Numbered from the stretch's first letter, positions 43,156 through 53,455 are shown. The stretch: DNA of 64,000 nt from Salinibacillus xinjiangensis (GCF_009649735.1 NZ_WJNH01000004.1:124001-188000); one strand, 5' to 3'. The notes: generated by a model from the letters alone, not told the origin. Made by a program: numbers and translations.

Positions 43156-44715
43156 TTAGCTTACTTTTTTCACTTGTTCTTGCTGTTCCTTCATTTCCTC
43201 TTGGTGTTCTTCATACATAAATTTGGCAACCTTTACAGATGTCCAAACCGGTGGTAACAGAAGAAGTGAAACAGGGACAGCTGTAGCAACAATAAAGTTT
43301 TGAATAGCCTGAATACTACCTTCCCCTATAGTTAATAAAACGGTAGTGATCACACCAAACATAATGGCCCAGAATACTCTCATCCATCTTGCCGGCTCAT
43401 CTGAACCAGTTATGGTCACTGCCACTGTATAAGACATCGTATCTACAGTCGTTGCTACAAACACAATCGTAACAAGCAAGAAACCAACAGCAAGGAAGAA
43501 GCCAAGTGGTAATTGCTCCATAATAGCCATTACCGTCGCTGGCATGCCACCTTCATTAAAGGCTTCAGAAATGGAGCCTGGTTTTTCCAGTTCTTGGAAT
43601 AGACCCGTTCCTCCTACTACAGTGAACCATAAATTACTCACTAATGGAGCAATGAAGGCGACTGCAACAATAAGCTCACGAATGGATCTTCCTCGAGATA
43701 TTTTACTGATAAAGATGGCCATCATCGGACCATATCCTAGGAACCAACCCCAGAAAAAGATCGTCCACCAACCTAACCAGGCTTGATCTCCTCTATATAA
43801 ATTCATTTCAAAAAAGTGTTGTAATTGAAATGCTTGTGCCCCGATAAATGAATCAATAATAAACATTCCTGGGCCAACTAGTAAAATGACAAGTCCTAAA
43901 AACAACACCATTCCAACGTTAATACGGCTTAATAATTGGATTCCTTTATCTACCCCCGTCGCTGCTGAAATAGCTGCAATGGTAACTAATCCAGCAATCA
44001 CGATGATGTTCGTTGTGAGCGTATTCGGGATATCAAATAGATAATTCAAGCCATAGCCAATTTGAACACCTAAAAAGCCAATTGGACCCATGGTACCTGC
44101 AGCAACTGCAATGATAGACACAATATCTGCAATCGATCCAACTACACTTTTACCAAATAGTTTCTCGCCAAATAATGGATATAAAATGGTCCGAGGCTTT
44201 AATGGATATCCCTTATGATAATGAGCATACATGAGGACGATGGTTGCTAATGTTCCTAAACTTGCCCAAGCAAGGAATCCCCAGTGCATAAAACTAGTAG
44301 ATAATGCCGGAAGTACTTTATCTACTGGCGACATCCCCTCTTCTGCAAATAAAGGTGGGGTACTAATAAAGTGCTGAATCGGCTCTGAAGCTGCCCAAAA
44401 CACACCGCCGCTTGCAAGCAATGTACATAAGATCATGGAGACCCAACGAAAATAGCTATTTTCGGGTTTATCTTTTTTACCTAGTTTTAATCTACCATAT
44501 CTAGATGAAACAGCGAGTCCAATACCAACTACAAATATTGCGAATAATAATAGCTGCCAAAAGGCACCAAAATATTTAACTGACCAATTAAATGATTCAG
44601 TCACCCAAGTTCCTACCATATCTAAATCAATAAATGAAAAAATAACAAAAAGTCCTAAAAATCCACCACTTACTAAAAATGTGGTCCAATCCGTTTTCGG
44701 TTTAAACGATTTCAT
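43156..44715 (-). CDS. BCCT-family transporter with altered aromatic box
   Basis: 519 residues, 12 membrane segments. KTDWTTFLVSGGFLGLF at the start, ASGGVFWAASEPIQHF, MHWGFLAWASLG and FISKISRGRSIRELI identify the betaine/choline/carnitine family. In the TM8 substrate box, where BetP-like carriers have WWISWSPF and CaiT has WWAIQY, this protein has FFWGWFLGYGPMMAI, so two of the usual Trp residues are replaced. The substrate may therefore be something other than glycine betaine, though osmoprotectant uptake is the family norm. The C-terminal tail is acidic and Gln-rich. Single gene. Confidence 0.83.
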   Translation of the reverse strand: MKSFKPKTDWTTFLVSGGFLGLFVIFSFIDLDMVGTWVTESFNWSVKYFGAFWQLLLFAIFVVGIGLAVSSRYGRLKLGKKDKPENSYFRWVSMILCTLLASGGVFWAASEPIQHFISTPPLFAEEGMSPVDKVLPALSTSFMHWGFLAWASLGTLATIVLMYAHYHKGYPLKPRTILYPLFGEKLFGKSVVGSIADIVSIIAVAAGTMGPIGFLGVQIGYGLNYLFDIPNTLTTNIIVIAGLVTIAAISAATGVDKGIQLLSRINVGMVLFLGLVILLVGPGMFIIDSFIGAQAFQLQHFFEMNLYRGDQAWLGWWTIFFWGWFLGYGPMMAIFISKISRGRSIRELIVAVAFIAPLVSNLWFTVVGGTGLFQELEKPGSISEAFNEGGMPATVMAIMEQLPLGFFLAVGFLLVTIVFVATTVDTMSYTVAVTITGSDEPARWMRVFWAIMFGVITTVLLTIGEGSIQAIQNFIVATAVPVSLLLLPPVWTSVKVAKFMYEEHQEEMKEQQEQVKKVS

Positions 44716-45062
44716 TCTTTTCCTCCTAATAAATTTTACCGCGAAAATTTTCCGCTTTGTTTTTTGACCGATTTGTCATAAGGTTTTTCGAATGAAATCA
44801 TCATGGAACCGATTTGCATACGGCTTTTCTCAAGATGTTCAACATCCTATAATAGTCGTCTTGGATAATTACACCTACCCTATTTATTTTATATAAACCT
44901 AACAATGTCTTTTAATACCCTATTAGGATTCTTTTCAAACACTATTTTAAAATTATAGTAATAAAGTCTAATAGCGTCAAATAGGTTAAGGATGTAAATC
45001 ATGGCAAACTCCTTCATAACGATACATCTGCAGGATTAAATCCCCACATCTTATCTTTTGCT
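44716..45062. other. intergenic spacer, no gene seen
   Basis: 347 AT-rich bases upstream of the BCCT gene. No open frame with a ribosome binding site, no riboswitch and no periodic array is visible. A promoter for the BCCT gene is expected here but no convincing -35/-10 pair stood out. Confidence 0.5.
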
Positions 45063-46910
45063 CTATCTACCCTCCAAATGCTCTAAAACACTTCCCCTTG
45101 TATCATTACCGGACTGGGTTTCATGTAATTTGGCATACATTCCACCTTGTTTTAATAATTGCTTATGTGTGCCTTGTTCAATAATTTTCCCTTCGTGTAA
45201 AACAACAATCAAATTAGCATTTCTGATTGTGTTGAGGCGATGGGCTATTACAAAGCTCGTTCTCCCCTTCATCAACCTAGCTAACGCCTCATTGATTTTT
45301 ATTTCTGTAATGGTATCAATGCTACTTGTGGCTTCATCTAATATCAGGAGGGATGGGCTTGCTATCATTGCTCTAGCAATCGCAATGAGCTGTCGTTGAC
45401 CCTGACTGATATCTCTTCCATCTGAATGAAGCAACGTATCATATCCTTCTGGTAACTTCATAATAAATGAATGTGCGTTCGCTTCTTTTGCTGCTTCTAT
45501 AACATCTGCATCACTTGCATCCAGCTTTCCGTACCTAATATTTTCACGAACTGTCGTATGGAATAAAACGGAATCCTGTATGACTACTCCCATCTGTTTT
45601 CGTAAGCTTGACCTCGTGATCTCGGTGATATCGTTGCCATCGATGAGAATTGTCCCTTTATTAGCATCATAAAAACGTGACAGGAGTGATGTAATGGTTG
45701 TTTTTCCAGCCCCAGTTGGTCCTACTAAAGCAATGGTGTCCCCCGGTGCGGCTTTAAAGCTAACATCATGTAAAGTCTGGTCAACATCCTCATACGAAAA
45801 GGAAACAGAGCGGAATTCAATTTCTCCTTTTATTGATGGGATATCAACTTCTTTACGAAGATTTAAGTCTTCCCTGTCTTCATCAATGACATGAAACACA
45901 CGCTCAGCACCAGCTACCGCAGATAAAATAGTATTAAATTGGTTAGCTAGGTCATTTAAAGGGCGAGTAAACTGCCTGGAGTAGGTTGTAAAGGTCACAA
46001 TTACCCCAATCGACACGGCACCTTTTACTGCCAGCAATCCGCCAACCCCTACAATAATCGTAAAGCTTACATTATTCAGCATGTTCATCAGCTTAGGAAT
46101 GAAGCCAGAATAGGTTTGAGCAAAATAACCCGAATTCTTAAGGGCCTCATTTTTTTCATGAAATTCCTCAATCACCTTTTGTTCCTTTGAAAACATTTTC
46201 ACGATAGTATGACCGGCAAGTGTTTCTTCAATATAACCATTTAACTCCCCTAAATGACGTTGCTGCTCTTTAAAATAGACTCCGGTTCGATTCGTAATCC
46301 ATTTCATTCCCCCATACATCACCGGAACTACTGTTAAGGTTAAAAGCGTGAGTACAGGGCTTAGCCAAAGCATAACTCCAATTGTCCCTAACAATGTTAA
46401 TATACTAGTTGTTACTTGAATAATCGATGAATTTAAGGTTCGGCTCACGTTCTCCATATCATTGGTAAGACGACTCATAATTTCGCCATCATGGTTCTTT
46501 TGAAAATAAGAAATGGGTAACTTGTGAAGATGAGAAAATAGATGGGAACGCATCTCCCTAACAGTACGCTGAGCCACCGTGATCATCCAATAGTTTTGTA
46601 GCCATTGTGCTGTAGCCTGCCCAGCATAAACTACAAGGAGCCAAATTAACATTGTCGCAAGTATAGTTGTCTCAAAATCTTCAATAAGTAAATCCACCGC
46701 AATACCTAATAAATAGGGTCCTAAAAGGGAGAGAACGGAACTGATGAATACCATCGAGAGAACCCCAATAAATAAGGTTCTATCCTTTGCTATATATGCC
46801 CAAATTCTAAGCAAGGTCCCTTTCACATTCTTCACCTTAGGGCGCTTCCCTAAGTGCATATGCGGGTGACCATTTCCTTTCCAATTACGATTTATCTGTG
46901 TTTTAGCCAC
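45063..46910 (-). CDS. ABC exporter half, canonical NBD (YfiC-like)
   Basis: 615 residues: an N-terminal extension, six membrane segments (about 45-330) and an ATPase domain. GPTGAGKTT is Walker A, ISQGQRQL stands in place of LSGGQ, and LILDEATSSIDT is Walker B with the catalytic Glu. It overlaps the preceding exporter gene by eight bases, so the two form one heterodimeric multidrug-type exporter such as YfiB/YfiC or BmrC/BmrD. Each half exports through the membrane with ATP hydrolysed at only one canonical site. Substrate unknown. Confidence 0.86.
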   Translation of the reverse strand: MAKTQINRNWKGNGHPHMHLGKRPKVKNVKGTLLRIWAYIAKDRTLFIGVLSMVFISSVLSLLGPYLLGIAVDLLIEDFETTILATMLIWLLVVYAGQATAQWLQNYWMITVAQRTVREMRSHLFSHLHKLPISYFQKNHDGEIMSRLTNDMENVSRTLNSSIIQVTTSILTLLGTIGVMLWLSPVLTLLTLTVVPVMYGGMKWITNRTGVYFKEQQRHLGELNGYIEETLAGHTIVKMFSKEQKVIEEFHEKNEALKNSGYFAQTYSGFIPKLMNMLNNVSFTIIVGVGGLLAVKGAVSIGVIVTFTTYSRQFTRPLNDLANQFNTILSAVAGAERVFHVIDEDREDLNLRKEVDIPSIKGEIEFRSVSFSYEDVDQTLHDVSFKAAPGDTIALVGPTGAGKTTITSLLSRFYDANKGTILIDGNDITEITRSSLRKQMGVVIQDSVLFHTTVRENIRYGKLDASDADVIEAAKEANAHSFIMKLPEGYDTLLHSDGRDISQGQRQLIAIARAMIASPSLLILDEATSSIDTITEIKINEALARLMKGRTSFVIAHRLNTIRNANLIVVLHEGKIIEQGTHKQLLKQGGMYAKLHETQSGNDTRGSVLEHLEGR

Positions 46911-48630
46911 CGTGAATTACACCTTCTTGCTCTTGAGAATAATAGATTTGCTGATAATAGCTGTTTTCCTGTAATAAAGTCTTATGACTTCCACATCCGA
47001 CAATCTGCCCGTCCTTTAAAATGATAATTTGATTCGCATCTCGAACAGAGCTAATTTTTTGTGCCACTAGAATGATTGTACAGTGTTGTTCCTTGAGTCT
47101 ACTTAAAATCCTCTGTTCCGTGTGGGCATCAAGCGCACTCGTACTATCATCTAACAACAGAATTTTGGGTTTTCTTAACAGCGCCCTCGCAAGTGATAGT
47201 CGCTGTTTTTGACCACCTGATAAATTCGTTCCCCTTGCCCCGATTATAGATTCATATTGCTCAGGAAGACCCATTATAAAATCATGAAGATCAGCTTCTT
47301 TAGTTGCCTCGACCATCTGATTCATTGTCGCTGTATCATTCCCCCACCGAAGATTTTCTGCAATACTACCGGAAAATAGGTGAACCTCTTGGGGAACAAC
47401 ACCAACCTCATTCCTTAATTCTTGTGGATCGATGCTCGTCACGTCTGTTTGATCGATTAACACTTGGCCCGAAGTTGGATCGATTAACCTTGGAATCAGT
47501 TTGACTAAGGTTGATTTCCCAGCCCCTGTTTCCCCAAGTATTCCAACCATTTCTCCTGGTTTGACGTGAAAATCTATATCCTCTAATGCGGATTGCTCCA
47601 TACCTGGAAAAGTAAAGGAAACCTGGTCAAAGGTAATGTCACCCTGCAGATCAAGTAGTTTATTTGTACCCCTATGAATGCTTTCATCTTCTGGTTCATC
47701 CAAGACCTCTTCAATTCTAGACGCAGATGCCTTCCCTCTCGAAAAACTCATCATTAAGAAGGAAAACATTCCAATGGAGATCATAATACGGGTTCCGTAA
47801 TTTAAAATTGCGACAATCTCCCCAGGCTGTGCAGTCCCTGCTGCCATTTCAAAGGAACCAAACCAGAGGATTAATAGGATACTAGCATTCATCCCTAGCA
47901 TAATCACTGGTACAGAAAGCTCCATTAGACGCAGGGCATTGACATTGCGTTCCATTAAATTTTGGTTAACCCTTTGAAAGCGGTTCTCTTCATATTTTCC
48001 ACGATGAAAAGATTTAATGAGCTTCATACCAACTAAATTTTCACTAATAACAGAGTTTACATTGTCTAGCCTTTTTTGAACCAACTGAAATCTAGCTACC
48101 CCTTTTGATACAATCCATAGCATTACCACAACCAAAACAGGGACAGCTACTAATAGAATCATAGATAGTCGAGCATGAACAGAAAAAGCCATGATTACCC
48201 CGATGAATACAAAAAGTGGTGCCCGTAGCATAATGCGCATGCTCATAAACAAAAACCCCTGTATTTGAGTAACATCATTGGTCAATCTCGTTAATAACGA
48301 GGAGGTTTCAAACTTTTGCATATGGGCTGTTGCAAAGGTTTGAATTTTCGTAAACACATCTCTTCTCACATCATACCCAACCCCTTGACTCACGTTAGCC
48401 GCAAAATAGGAGCTCACAATCCCACCAATAAAAGCAAGCAATGATAGACCCAATAGAATACTTCCCCAAATCACTACCTTGGACATGTCACGGGTGACAA
48501 TTCCTTCATCTATAATAATCGCCATAATGATGGGCTGAACTAATTCTACAAACAGCTCTAAGCCCATTAAAAGTAAGGCAACAGCTGCCGATTTTTTATA
48601 ATGTAACGCATAACCCAGTATGGTTTTCAT
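46903..48630 (-). CDS. ABC exporter half, degenerate catalytic site (YfiB-like)
   Basis: About 575 residues from ATG 48630 (GAAGGGG six bases before); an upstream ATG at 48666 overlaps a terminator and lacks a ribosome binding site. Six membrane segments are followed by an ATPase domain with GETGAGKST, LSGGQKQRLSLARAL and LLLDDSTSALDA. The Walker-B-adjacent Glu is Asp here, the degenerate-site mark of the first subunit in heterodimeric exporters. It is first in a two-gene unit with the next gene. Confidence 0.86.
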   Translation of the reverse strand: MKTILGYALHYKKSAAVALLLMGLELFVELVQPIIMAIIIDEGIVTRDMSKVVIWGSILLGLSLLAFIGGIVSSYFAANVSQGVGYDVRRDVFTKIQTFATAHMQKFETSSLLTRLTNDVTQIQGFLFMSMRIMLRAPLFVFIGVIMAFSVHARLSMILLVAVPVLVVVMLWIVSKGVARFQLVQKRLDNVNSVISENLVGMKLIKSFHRGKYEENRFQRVNQNLMERNVNALRLMELSVPVIMLGMNASILLILWFGSFEMAAGTAQPGEIVAILNYGTRIMISIGMFSFLMMSFSRGKASASRIEEVLDEPEDESIHRGTNKLLDLQGDITFDQVSFTFPGMEQSALEDIDFHVKPGEMVGILGETGAGKSTLVKLIPRLIDPTSGQVLIDQTDVTSIDPQELRNEVGVVPQEVHLFSGSIAENLRWGNDTATMNQMVEATKEADLHDFIMGLPEQYESIIGARGTNLSGGQKQRLSLARALLRKPKILLLDDSTSALDAHTEQRILSRLKEQHCTIILVAQKISSVRDANQIIILKDGQIVGCGSHKTLLQENSYYQQIYYSQEQEGVIHGG

Positions 48631-48657
48631 GTTTATCCCCTTCAATCTATATAAAAC

Positions 48658-48684
48658 GCCTGGCACCCTTCTCAGGTACCAGGC
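48658..48684 (-). terminator. terminator of helD
   Basis: On the minus strand GCCTGGTACC pairs with GGGTGCCAGGC around a short loop, followed by GTTTTAT. The GGTACC/TGCCAGGC wording resembles a dispersed Bacillaceae hairpin family. Confidence 0.75.
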
Positions 48685-48687
48685 AAT

Positions 48688-51027
48688 TTAACTCTCTTTT
48701 ATCTCATATTTCTCCTCTGGTACGTCATGCAGAAAATGACTTGGTTCCCCAATTGACATTAACACAAGCTCGTGCATCGCCCTTGTGCATGCCGTGTAAA
48801 ATAGATTTCGCTCTGAATCTTGATCGTAAACCTCTTTACTTACATTATAAAGAATGACGCCATCAAATTCGATACCCTTCGCTAAATATGCAGGGACGAT
48901 GACAATGCCTTTTTCAAAGGTTGTGGTTTCTTCTGTAATTAAGCTCACAGATGAAAGAAGCTCTGATAACCTTTCATATGCCGCCTGACTTTCCTCCATG
49001 GATTTGCAAATTACGGCGATTGTCTCATATCCTTCTGCTCGCCAGTCTCCAACCTGATTCATGATGGCATATAATAAATCCTTTTCATAGCTCACTTTTT
49101 GAAGGGTTGGCTTCTCCCCTTCACGGTTAAACGGTTGAATGAGGTTCCCATTTTTAACTAAATGCTTAGTGAATTCCACGATTTCCTTTGTGGAACGATA
49201 GCTTCTCGTTAAAGTGAGCTTCTCCATTTTTTCTTGATGTTCAGCCTCTAAAACGGTATCCCCTTGCAAAGCATGGGCATAAATGGCTTGATTCATATCC
49301 CCCAACACAGTGAATTGACTGCTAGGGAACTTCTCTTTCAAATATGCAAATTGGAAATCCGAATAATCCTGGGCCTCATCTATAAAAACATGGCGGATTG
49401 TCTTATTGGCAATAAACCCTAACAACCGTTCTTTAAAATATAAGTATGGTGTTGCTTCCTCCCAGGAAAAATGCTTTCGTTTTAAGTGATCAACACTATG
49501 TTCACAAATAGCTTGCCAATTTTCAGGTACCAATTCCTGTTGGTTATTCTGCTGTGACCATTCCTGATAAAACTTCACATACGTAGCCAAAACATTGACA
49601 AAAGCCAGCTTTTCAACCTTTTTCTTGAGTGGATTCAGCCTTCTGGCAACGACTAATTTACGGAGCTGGTCCTCTTCACGGATAAAGTCATCAAAGGTAT
49701 CCTCATTAAAGTTCTGCTCCTTATCTAGCTCATGAAAAATCCGCACATAGTCATCCTTATCGAGCAATTCCACCTCTTCTAATACCCAATCCTTTTCTCG
49801 TTCAGCCCTTTCCATCTCCTTTAATCTAGTCAAAATCCACTGACTGACTTCATCCATTCGATGACCAATGGACACCGTATCGTCTAAGGAATAAAAATAG
49901 TCACGAATCTCTTCCTTTTTCAGCAGAACATTGCCTTTAAACGAAATATTTCGGAACTGAATACCCTTTCCTGATAAATCCTTAATATAATTATCAATCA
50001 ATTGCTTAAACGTTAACGTTGATTTAAACTGAATTCCCGCTAATTTCTCATTATGGTTTGTATAGCTTTTCGTTAAAAAAGCCTCCATTTGTTCAAATGG
50101 TGTTTCCATTTGATAACCCGAGCCTAATCCTTCCTCTAAATGTTGTTGGAAGGTCGTCTGTTTCATATTTTCTTCTCCCAGTTCAGGGAGTACATTAGCT
50201 ACATAGCTATTAAAAAGTGGGTTCGGGGAAAACAGCAAAATATTCTCTGATGTTAATGTTATACGATGGCGATATAGCAAATATGCTACACGTTGTAGGG
50301 CGGCAGATGTTTTTCCGCTACCTGCTACACCTTGCACGATAAGAATTTTATTTCGTTCATTACGGATAATCTGGTTTTGTTCCTTTTGGATCGTTGACAC
50401 AATACTCTCCATCGTATCGCTAGCATTTTCACCTAAAACAGCCTGCAATAAATGGTCCCCAATGGTAAGTCCGGTGTTAAACATTCCCTTTAATTGACCA
50501 TTACGAATGATGTATTGCCTTTTTAATGTAATTTCACCTGATATGGTTCCATCGACGGTGTCATATTGAGCCTGACCAGGTGGATAATCATAGTACATGC
50601 TTGAGATGGGTGCTCGCCAATCATAGATGAGAAAGTTTTCGTCCTTTGCATCCATTAGCGAGGCAATCCCAATGTACACCTCATCCGTTTCTTGCTCCCC
50701 ATCCTCAACAAAATCAATTCTGCCAAAATAGGGCGAGCTTTTCAGTCTATCCAATGTCTTCAGTCTTTCGCTCCATTGTCCATGACTCCGCTCACGTTCG
50801 GACAACAGTTCTGCTTGCTGTTTTATGCTTGCCTGCGTTTCAATCACATCATCCATCTCTTCAAGATTGACCGTCACATCCTCCCAAAAATTCTCACGGA
50901 GTTCAATGACACGGTCTCTAACCTGACTTAGACTTGTCTTTAATTTCCTTTTTATAATTTCAATCTCATGTTTCACTTTTTCTACTCGTTCTTGTTCTGC
51001 TAACCAATCTTGACTTTGTTCATCCAT
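48688..51027 (-). CDS. helD: HelD-type RNA-polymerase recycling ATPase (UvrD/Rep fold)
   Basis: 779 residues, the size of B. subtilis HelD (about 774). The N-terminal 80 residues are a charged coiled coil, the arm that enters the polymerase secondary channel. Then come IGIASLMDAKDENFLIYDWRAP-type HelD sequence, Walker A VQGVAGSGKTSAALQR, HVFIDEAQDYSDFQF (motif II), LGDMNQAIY (motif III), LTRSYRSTKEI (motif IV) and YTACTRAMHEL (motif VI). HelD removes stalled RNA polymerase from DNA. Its terminator separates it from the downstream ABC exporter genes. Confidence 0.9.
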   Translation of the reverse strand: MDEQSQDWLAEQERVEKVKHEIEIIKRKLKTSLSQVRDRVIELRENFWEDVTVNLEEMDDVIETQASIKQQAELLSERERSHGQWSERLKTLDRLKSSPYFGRIDFVEDGEQETDEVYIGIASLMDAKDENFLIYDWRAPISSMYYDYPPGQAQYDTVDGTISGEITLKRQYIIRNGQLKGMFNTGLTIGDHLLQAVLGENASDTMESIVSTIQKEQNQIIRNERNKILIVQGVAGSGKTSAALQRVAYLLYRHRITLTSENILLFSPNPLFNSYVANVLPELGEENMKQTTFQQHLEEGLGSGYQMETPFEQMEAFLTKSYTNHNEKLAGIQFKSTLTFKQLIDNYIKDLSGKGIQFRNISFKGNVLLKKEEIRDYFYSLDDTVSIGHRMDEVSQWILTRLKEMERAEREKDWVLEEVELLDKDDYVRIFHELDKEQNFNEDTFDDFIREEDQLRKLVVARRLNPLKKKVEKLAFVNVLATYVKFYQEWSQQNNQQELVPENWQAICEHSVDHLKRKHFSWEEATPYLYFKERLLGFIANKTIRHVFIDEAQDYSDFQFAYLKEKFPSSQFTVLGDMNQAIYAHALQGDTVLEAEHQEKMEKLTLTRSYRSTKEIVEFTKHLVKNGNLIQPFNREGEKPTLQKVSYEKDLLYAIMNQVGDWRAEGYETIAVICKSMEESQAAYERLSELLSSVSLITEETTTFEKGIVIVPAYLAKGIEFDGVILYNVSKEVYDQDSERNLFYTACTRAMHELVLMSIGEPSHFLHDVPEEKYEIKES

Positions 51028-51179
51028 CGTATCTCACAACCTTATATCTATAAGTGGCTACTACTTCTCATACTATTATGGAATGGCTTGAACTATTTCT
51101 ATACAAAAAGAAACGCCCTTTTCTAAGAGTTTGTTGTTTTGACTAAAAGATATAAAATGCGACGTAGCTAAATATAGTT

Positions 51180-51782
51180 TCATTCTGTAATAATTTTATC
51201 AAGCTCTTGTCCTAAGTCCAACGAGACAAAAAAGAGGGATATAGCACCAATAACCACTGATGCCAAAAACTCGGAAAAGAACTTAATTTTAATGATGGGG
51301 TGAAAATATAGAAAGGCAATAAAGCCTAATCCTCCAGCTACAACTGCATAAACAAAATCCTGCCATTGTCCTTGAAACATCACTAAAAAACAGCCACTAG
51401 CAATAGCCGCAGCGATCACTTGGAACCACTTAGGAAATGTATTGCTCGATTGGTCTATTTCCATTAGCATTTGATGGGCCTCGGAAACAGAAAGAATTCC
51501 TGCACTAATTTTTCTAGAAACATCATTTACCTCTGCTACCTTATGTAAGTCCGTCGTTCGGTCTGTAATTCGAGTTAACTTCGTTGGACCGTCACCATCC
51601 GTAGAGAACATAATTCCTGTTGGCATCACAAAGCTATGAGATTCTTTCAGCCCACACGAAGCAGCCATACGCATCATGGTATCCTCAACACGATACGTTT
51701 CTGCTCCACTTTGCAGGAGTATTTTCCCCGCCAGCAAGCAAAGATCTACAACTGCATACCGATCTATTTTTATCTGTGACAT
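51180..51782 (-). pseudogene. ThrE/YjjP (DUF1212) exporter subunit, C-terminally truncated
   Basis: 200 residues from ATG 51782 (AAGGAG seven bases before). The DUF1212 core is present: CLLAGKILLQSGAETYRVEDTM-type N-terminus with the conserved Ser-Gly-Ala-Glu-Thr-Arg-like stretch, MPTGIMFSTDGDG and the first membrane helices. It stops right after ELDKIITE, where family members continue with a Pro-Gly-rich loop (IIGSVMPLVPG...) and a last helix. Nothing like that is found in any frame before helD, and the usual partner gene (YjjB, DUF3815) is also missing. So the 3-prime end and partner seem deleted. Probably non-functional as a threonine/serine exporter. Confidence 0.65.
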
Positions 51783-51810
51783 GTCTTCGCTCCTTGTTGA
51801 ACTGGAAAGC

Positions 51811-52755
51811 TTACTGCTCACTCACTCGGTTTTGTAACACCCCTACCTTTTCGATCTCAATTCGAACCTCGTCACCATCATGAAGAAACTGTGGTGGGTC
51901 CATCGCAAATCCTACTCCATTAGGGGTTCCTGTTAAAATAATATCCCCTGGCTGTAAAGTAATCAAACTTGAAATAAATTCAATTAAATAGGGAATAGTA
52001 AAAATCAAATGCTGCGTATTTGAATCCTGTCTTTTTTCACCGTTTATAAAGGTTTGGATATTTAAACTCGATGGGTCAGGAATTTCATCGGACGTCACCA
52101 TCCATGGACCAACTGGAGTACTTTTATCTAATGTTTTCCCTTGAAGCCACTGAGGAGTTCTTTTCTGCAAGTCTCTTGCTGACACATCATTCCCTATTGT
52201 GTAACCAGCTATGTATTGCAAAGCCTCTTCCTTAGGAACATTTGAAGCCTTTTGCCCAATTACAAGCGCTAGTTCCCCTTCGTAATCTAATTGATTTGTA
52301 TGCGGGCTCTTTTGGATCGGTTCTGCAGCACTGATAATGGCATTATCAAATTTCGAGAATAACACTGGATATGTGGGTAAATCACTCTCCATGCCGCCTT
52401 TACTCATTTCCGCCACATGATCCCGATAATTTTTACCAACACAAATAATTTTCGCTCCAGACTTTACCGGGGCACCAATGCTTACATCAGATCGTTCAAA
52501 GCATACATCAGAAATTTGGTGCTCTAATACAAAGGACAATGCCACTTGACCCCGTTCTATACTAGCTTGTCCTAATGCGATAAAGTCTTCCCATTGAGCA
52601 GGCACTAAATAATCTGCACTGTCCAATTGATTGTCACCCTGAAATACAAGGTATCTTTTATAGGCTTCGTTTACATCAATAATTTTTTCTTCGACAACTG
52701 CCCCTACCCGGTAGGATCCAAATGTTTTATTATGTCGATATGATACAAGTTTCAC
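51811..52755 (-). CDS. fumarylacetoacetate-hydrolase-family protein
   Basis: 314 residues. The FAH catalytic domain (about 100-310) has KIICVGKNYRDHVAEM, LDYEGELALVIG with the metal-ligand Glu residues, GNDVSARDLQ, KTLDKSTPVGPW and ILTGTPNGVGF. This set is shared by acylpyruvate hydrolases, 2-oxopent-4-enoate hydratase-type and oxaloacetate decarboxylase-type enzymes, so the reaction stays open. The N-terminal 90 residues are the smaller cap domain. The truncated ThrE-like gene follows after 28 bases. Confidence 0.83.
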   Translation of the reverse strand: MKLVSYRHNKTFGSYRVGAVVEEKIIDVNEAYKRYLVFQGDNQLDSADYLVPAQWEDFIALGQASIERGQVALSFVLEHQISDVCFERSDVSIGAPVKSGAKIICVGKNYRDHVAEMSKGGMESDLPTYPVLFSKFDNAIISAAEPIQKSPHTNQLDYEGELALVIGQKASNVPKEEALQYIAGYTIGNDVSARDLQKRTPQWLQGKTLDKSTPVGPWMVTSDEIPDPSSLNIQTFINGEKRQDSNTQHLIFTIPYLIEFISSLITLQPGDIILTGTPNGVGFAMDPPQFLHDGDEVRIEIEKVGVLQNRVSEQ

Positions 52756-52895
52756 GGTTATCCTCCCCTTTCATTTGTACATAATCTAGCCCAAGCTCTA
52801 GGGGATGTCAACCGAATACAGAATCTTTAGAAATAATTTTCCGGGCACCGAAAAAGTTGTTGACATAGGTGAAATCATGTGGTAAATTAAAAATT

Positions 52896-52923
52896 TTGTC
52901 ATTCTAATATTTTGTGATATAAT
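52896..52923 (+). promoter_or_regulatory. sigma-A promoter of the CarD-family gene
   Basis: TTGTCA (52896-52901) and TATAAT (52918-52923) are 16 bases apart, 30 bases before the gene start. Confidence 0.7.
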
Positions 52924-52953
52924 GGAGTCAAGACAAAACTTGGGGGTGTCCTA

Positions 52954-53433
52954 TTGTTTAACATTGGTGATAAAGTTTTCTACCCAATGCATGGCGCTGG
53001 GATTATTGAGGCGATTGAAGAAAAGGAATTCACAGGAGAAAAGCAGCTTTATTACATCATGAAGATCCCCACACAAAACATGAACGTTATGATTCCTAAA
53101 GGCAAGGAAGAGGACTTACGTTTACGAAAAATTGTGGATTCCGATAAATTTGATGAAATTCGGACGGTCTTCTCTGATGCAGAAACCGAAGAAAATGTTC
53201 ACCCAAACCAAAGACATCGCCTTTATATGGATAAAATAAAAAGTGGCGATATTTTGGAAGAAGCCAAAGTCATACGTGATTTAACTCGAATCAGTAAAAC
53301 GAAAAACCTAGGGACAGCAGATAAAAATATGCTTACCAATGCTCAGCAAGTTTTGATAAGTGAACTCGTTATGGTAAAAGGAATTGATGAGAACAAGGCT
53401 CACGAATATTTAGATCAAGTTATTAATCAGTAA
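52954..53433 (+). CDS. CarD-family transcription factor
   Basis: 159 residues from a TTG start, with TGGGGGTG nine bases upstream. FNIGDKVFYPMHGAGIIEAI is the RNA-polymerase-interacting Tudor-like domain; KIPTQNMNVMIPKGKEEDL follows. The C-terminal half is helical with LTNAQQVLISELVMVKG, as in CarD/CdnL proteins. In other bacteria CarD stabilises the open complex at rRNA and other promoters through the beta subunit. The Bacillus members are about this length. Own promoter and terminator. Confidence 0.88.
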   Translation: MFNIGDKVFYPMHGAGIIEAIEEKEFTGEKQLYYIMKIPTQNMNVMIPKGKEEDLRLRKIVDSDKFDEIRTVFSDAETEENVHPNQRHRLYMDKIKSGDILEEAKVIRDLTRISKTKNLGTADKNMLTNAQQVLISELVMVKGIDENKAHEYLDQVINQ

Positions 53434-53455
53434 CAAACTAAATAGTAAGGCCAAT

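Noticed and set aside
44716-45062. possible riboswitch upstream of the BCCT gene
   Set aside because: No conserved aptamer elements and no terminator/antiterminator pair could be found.
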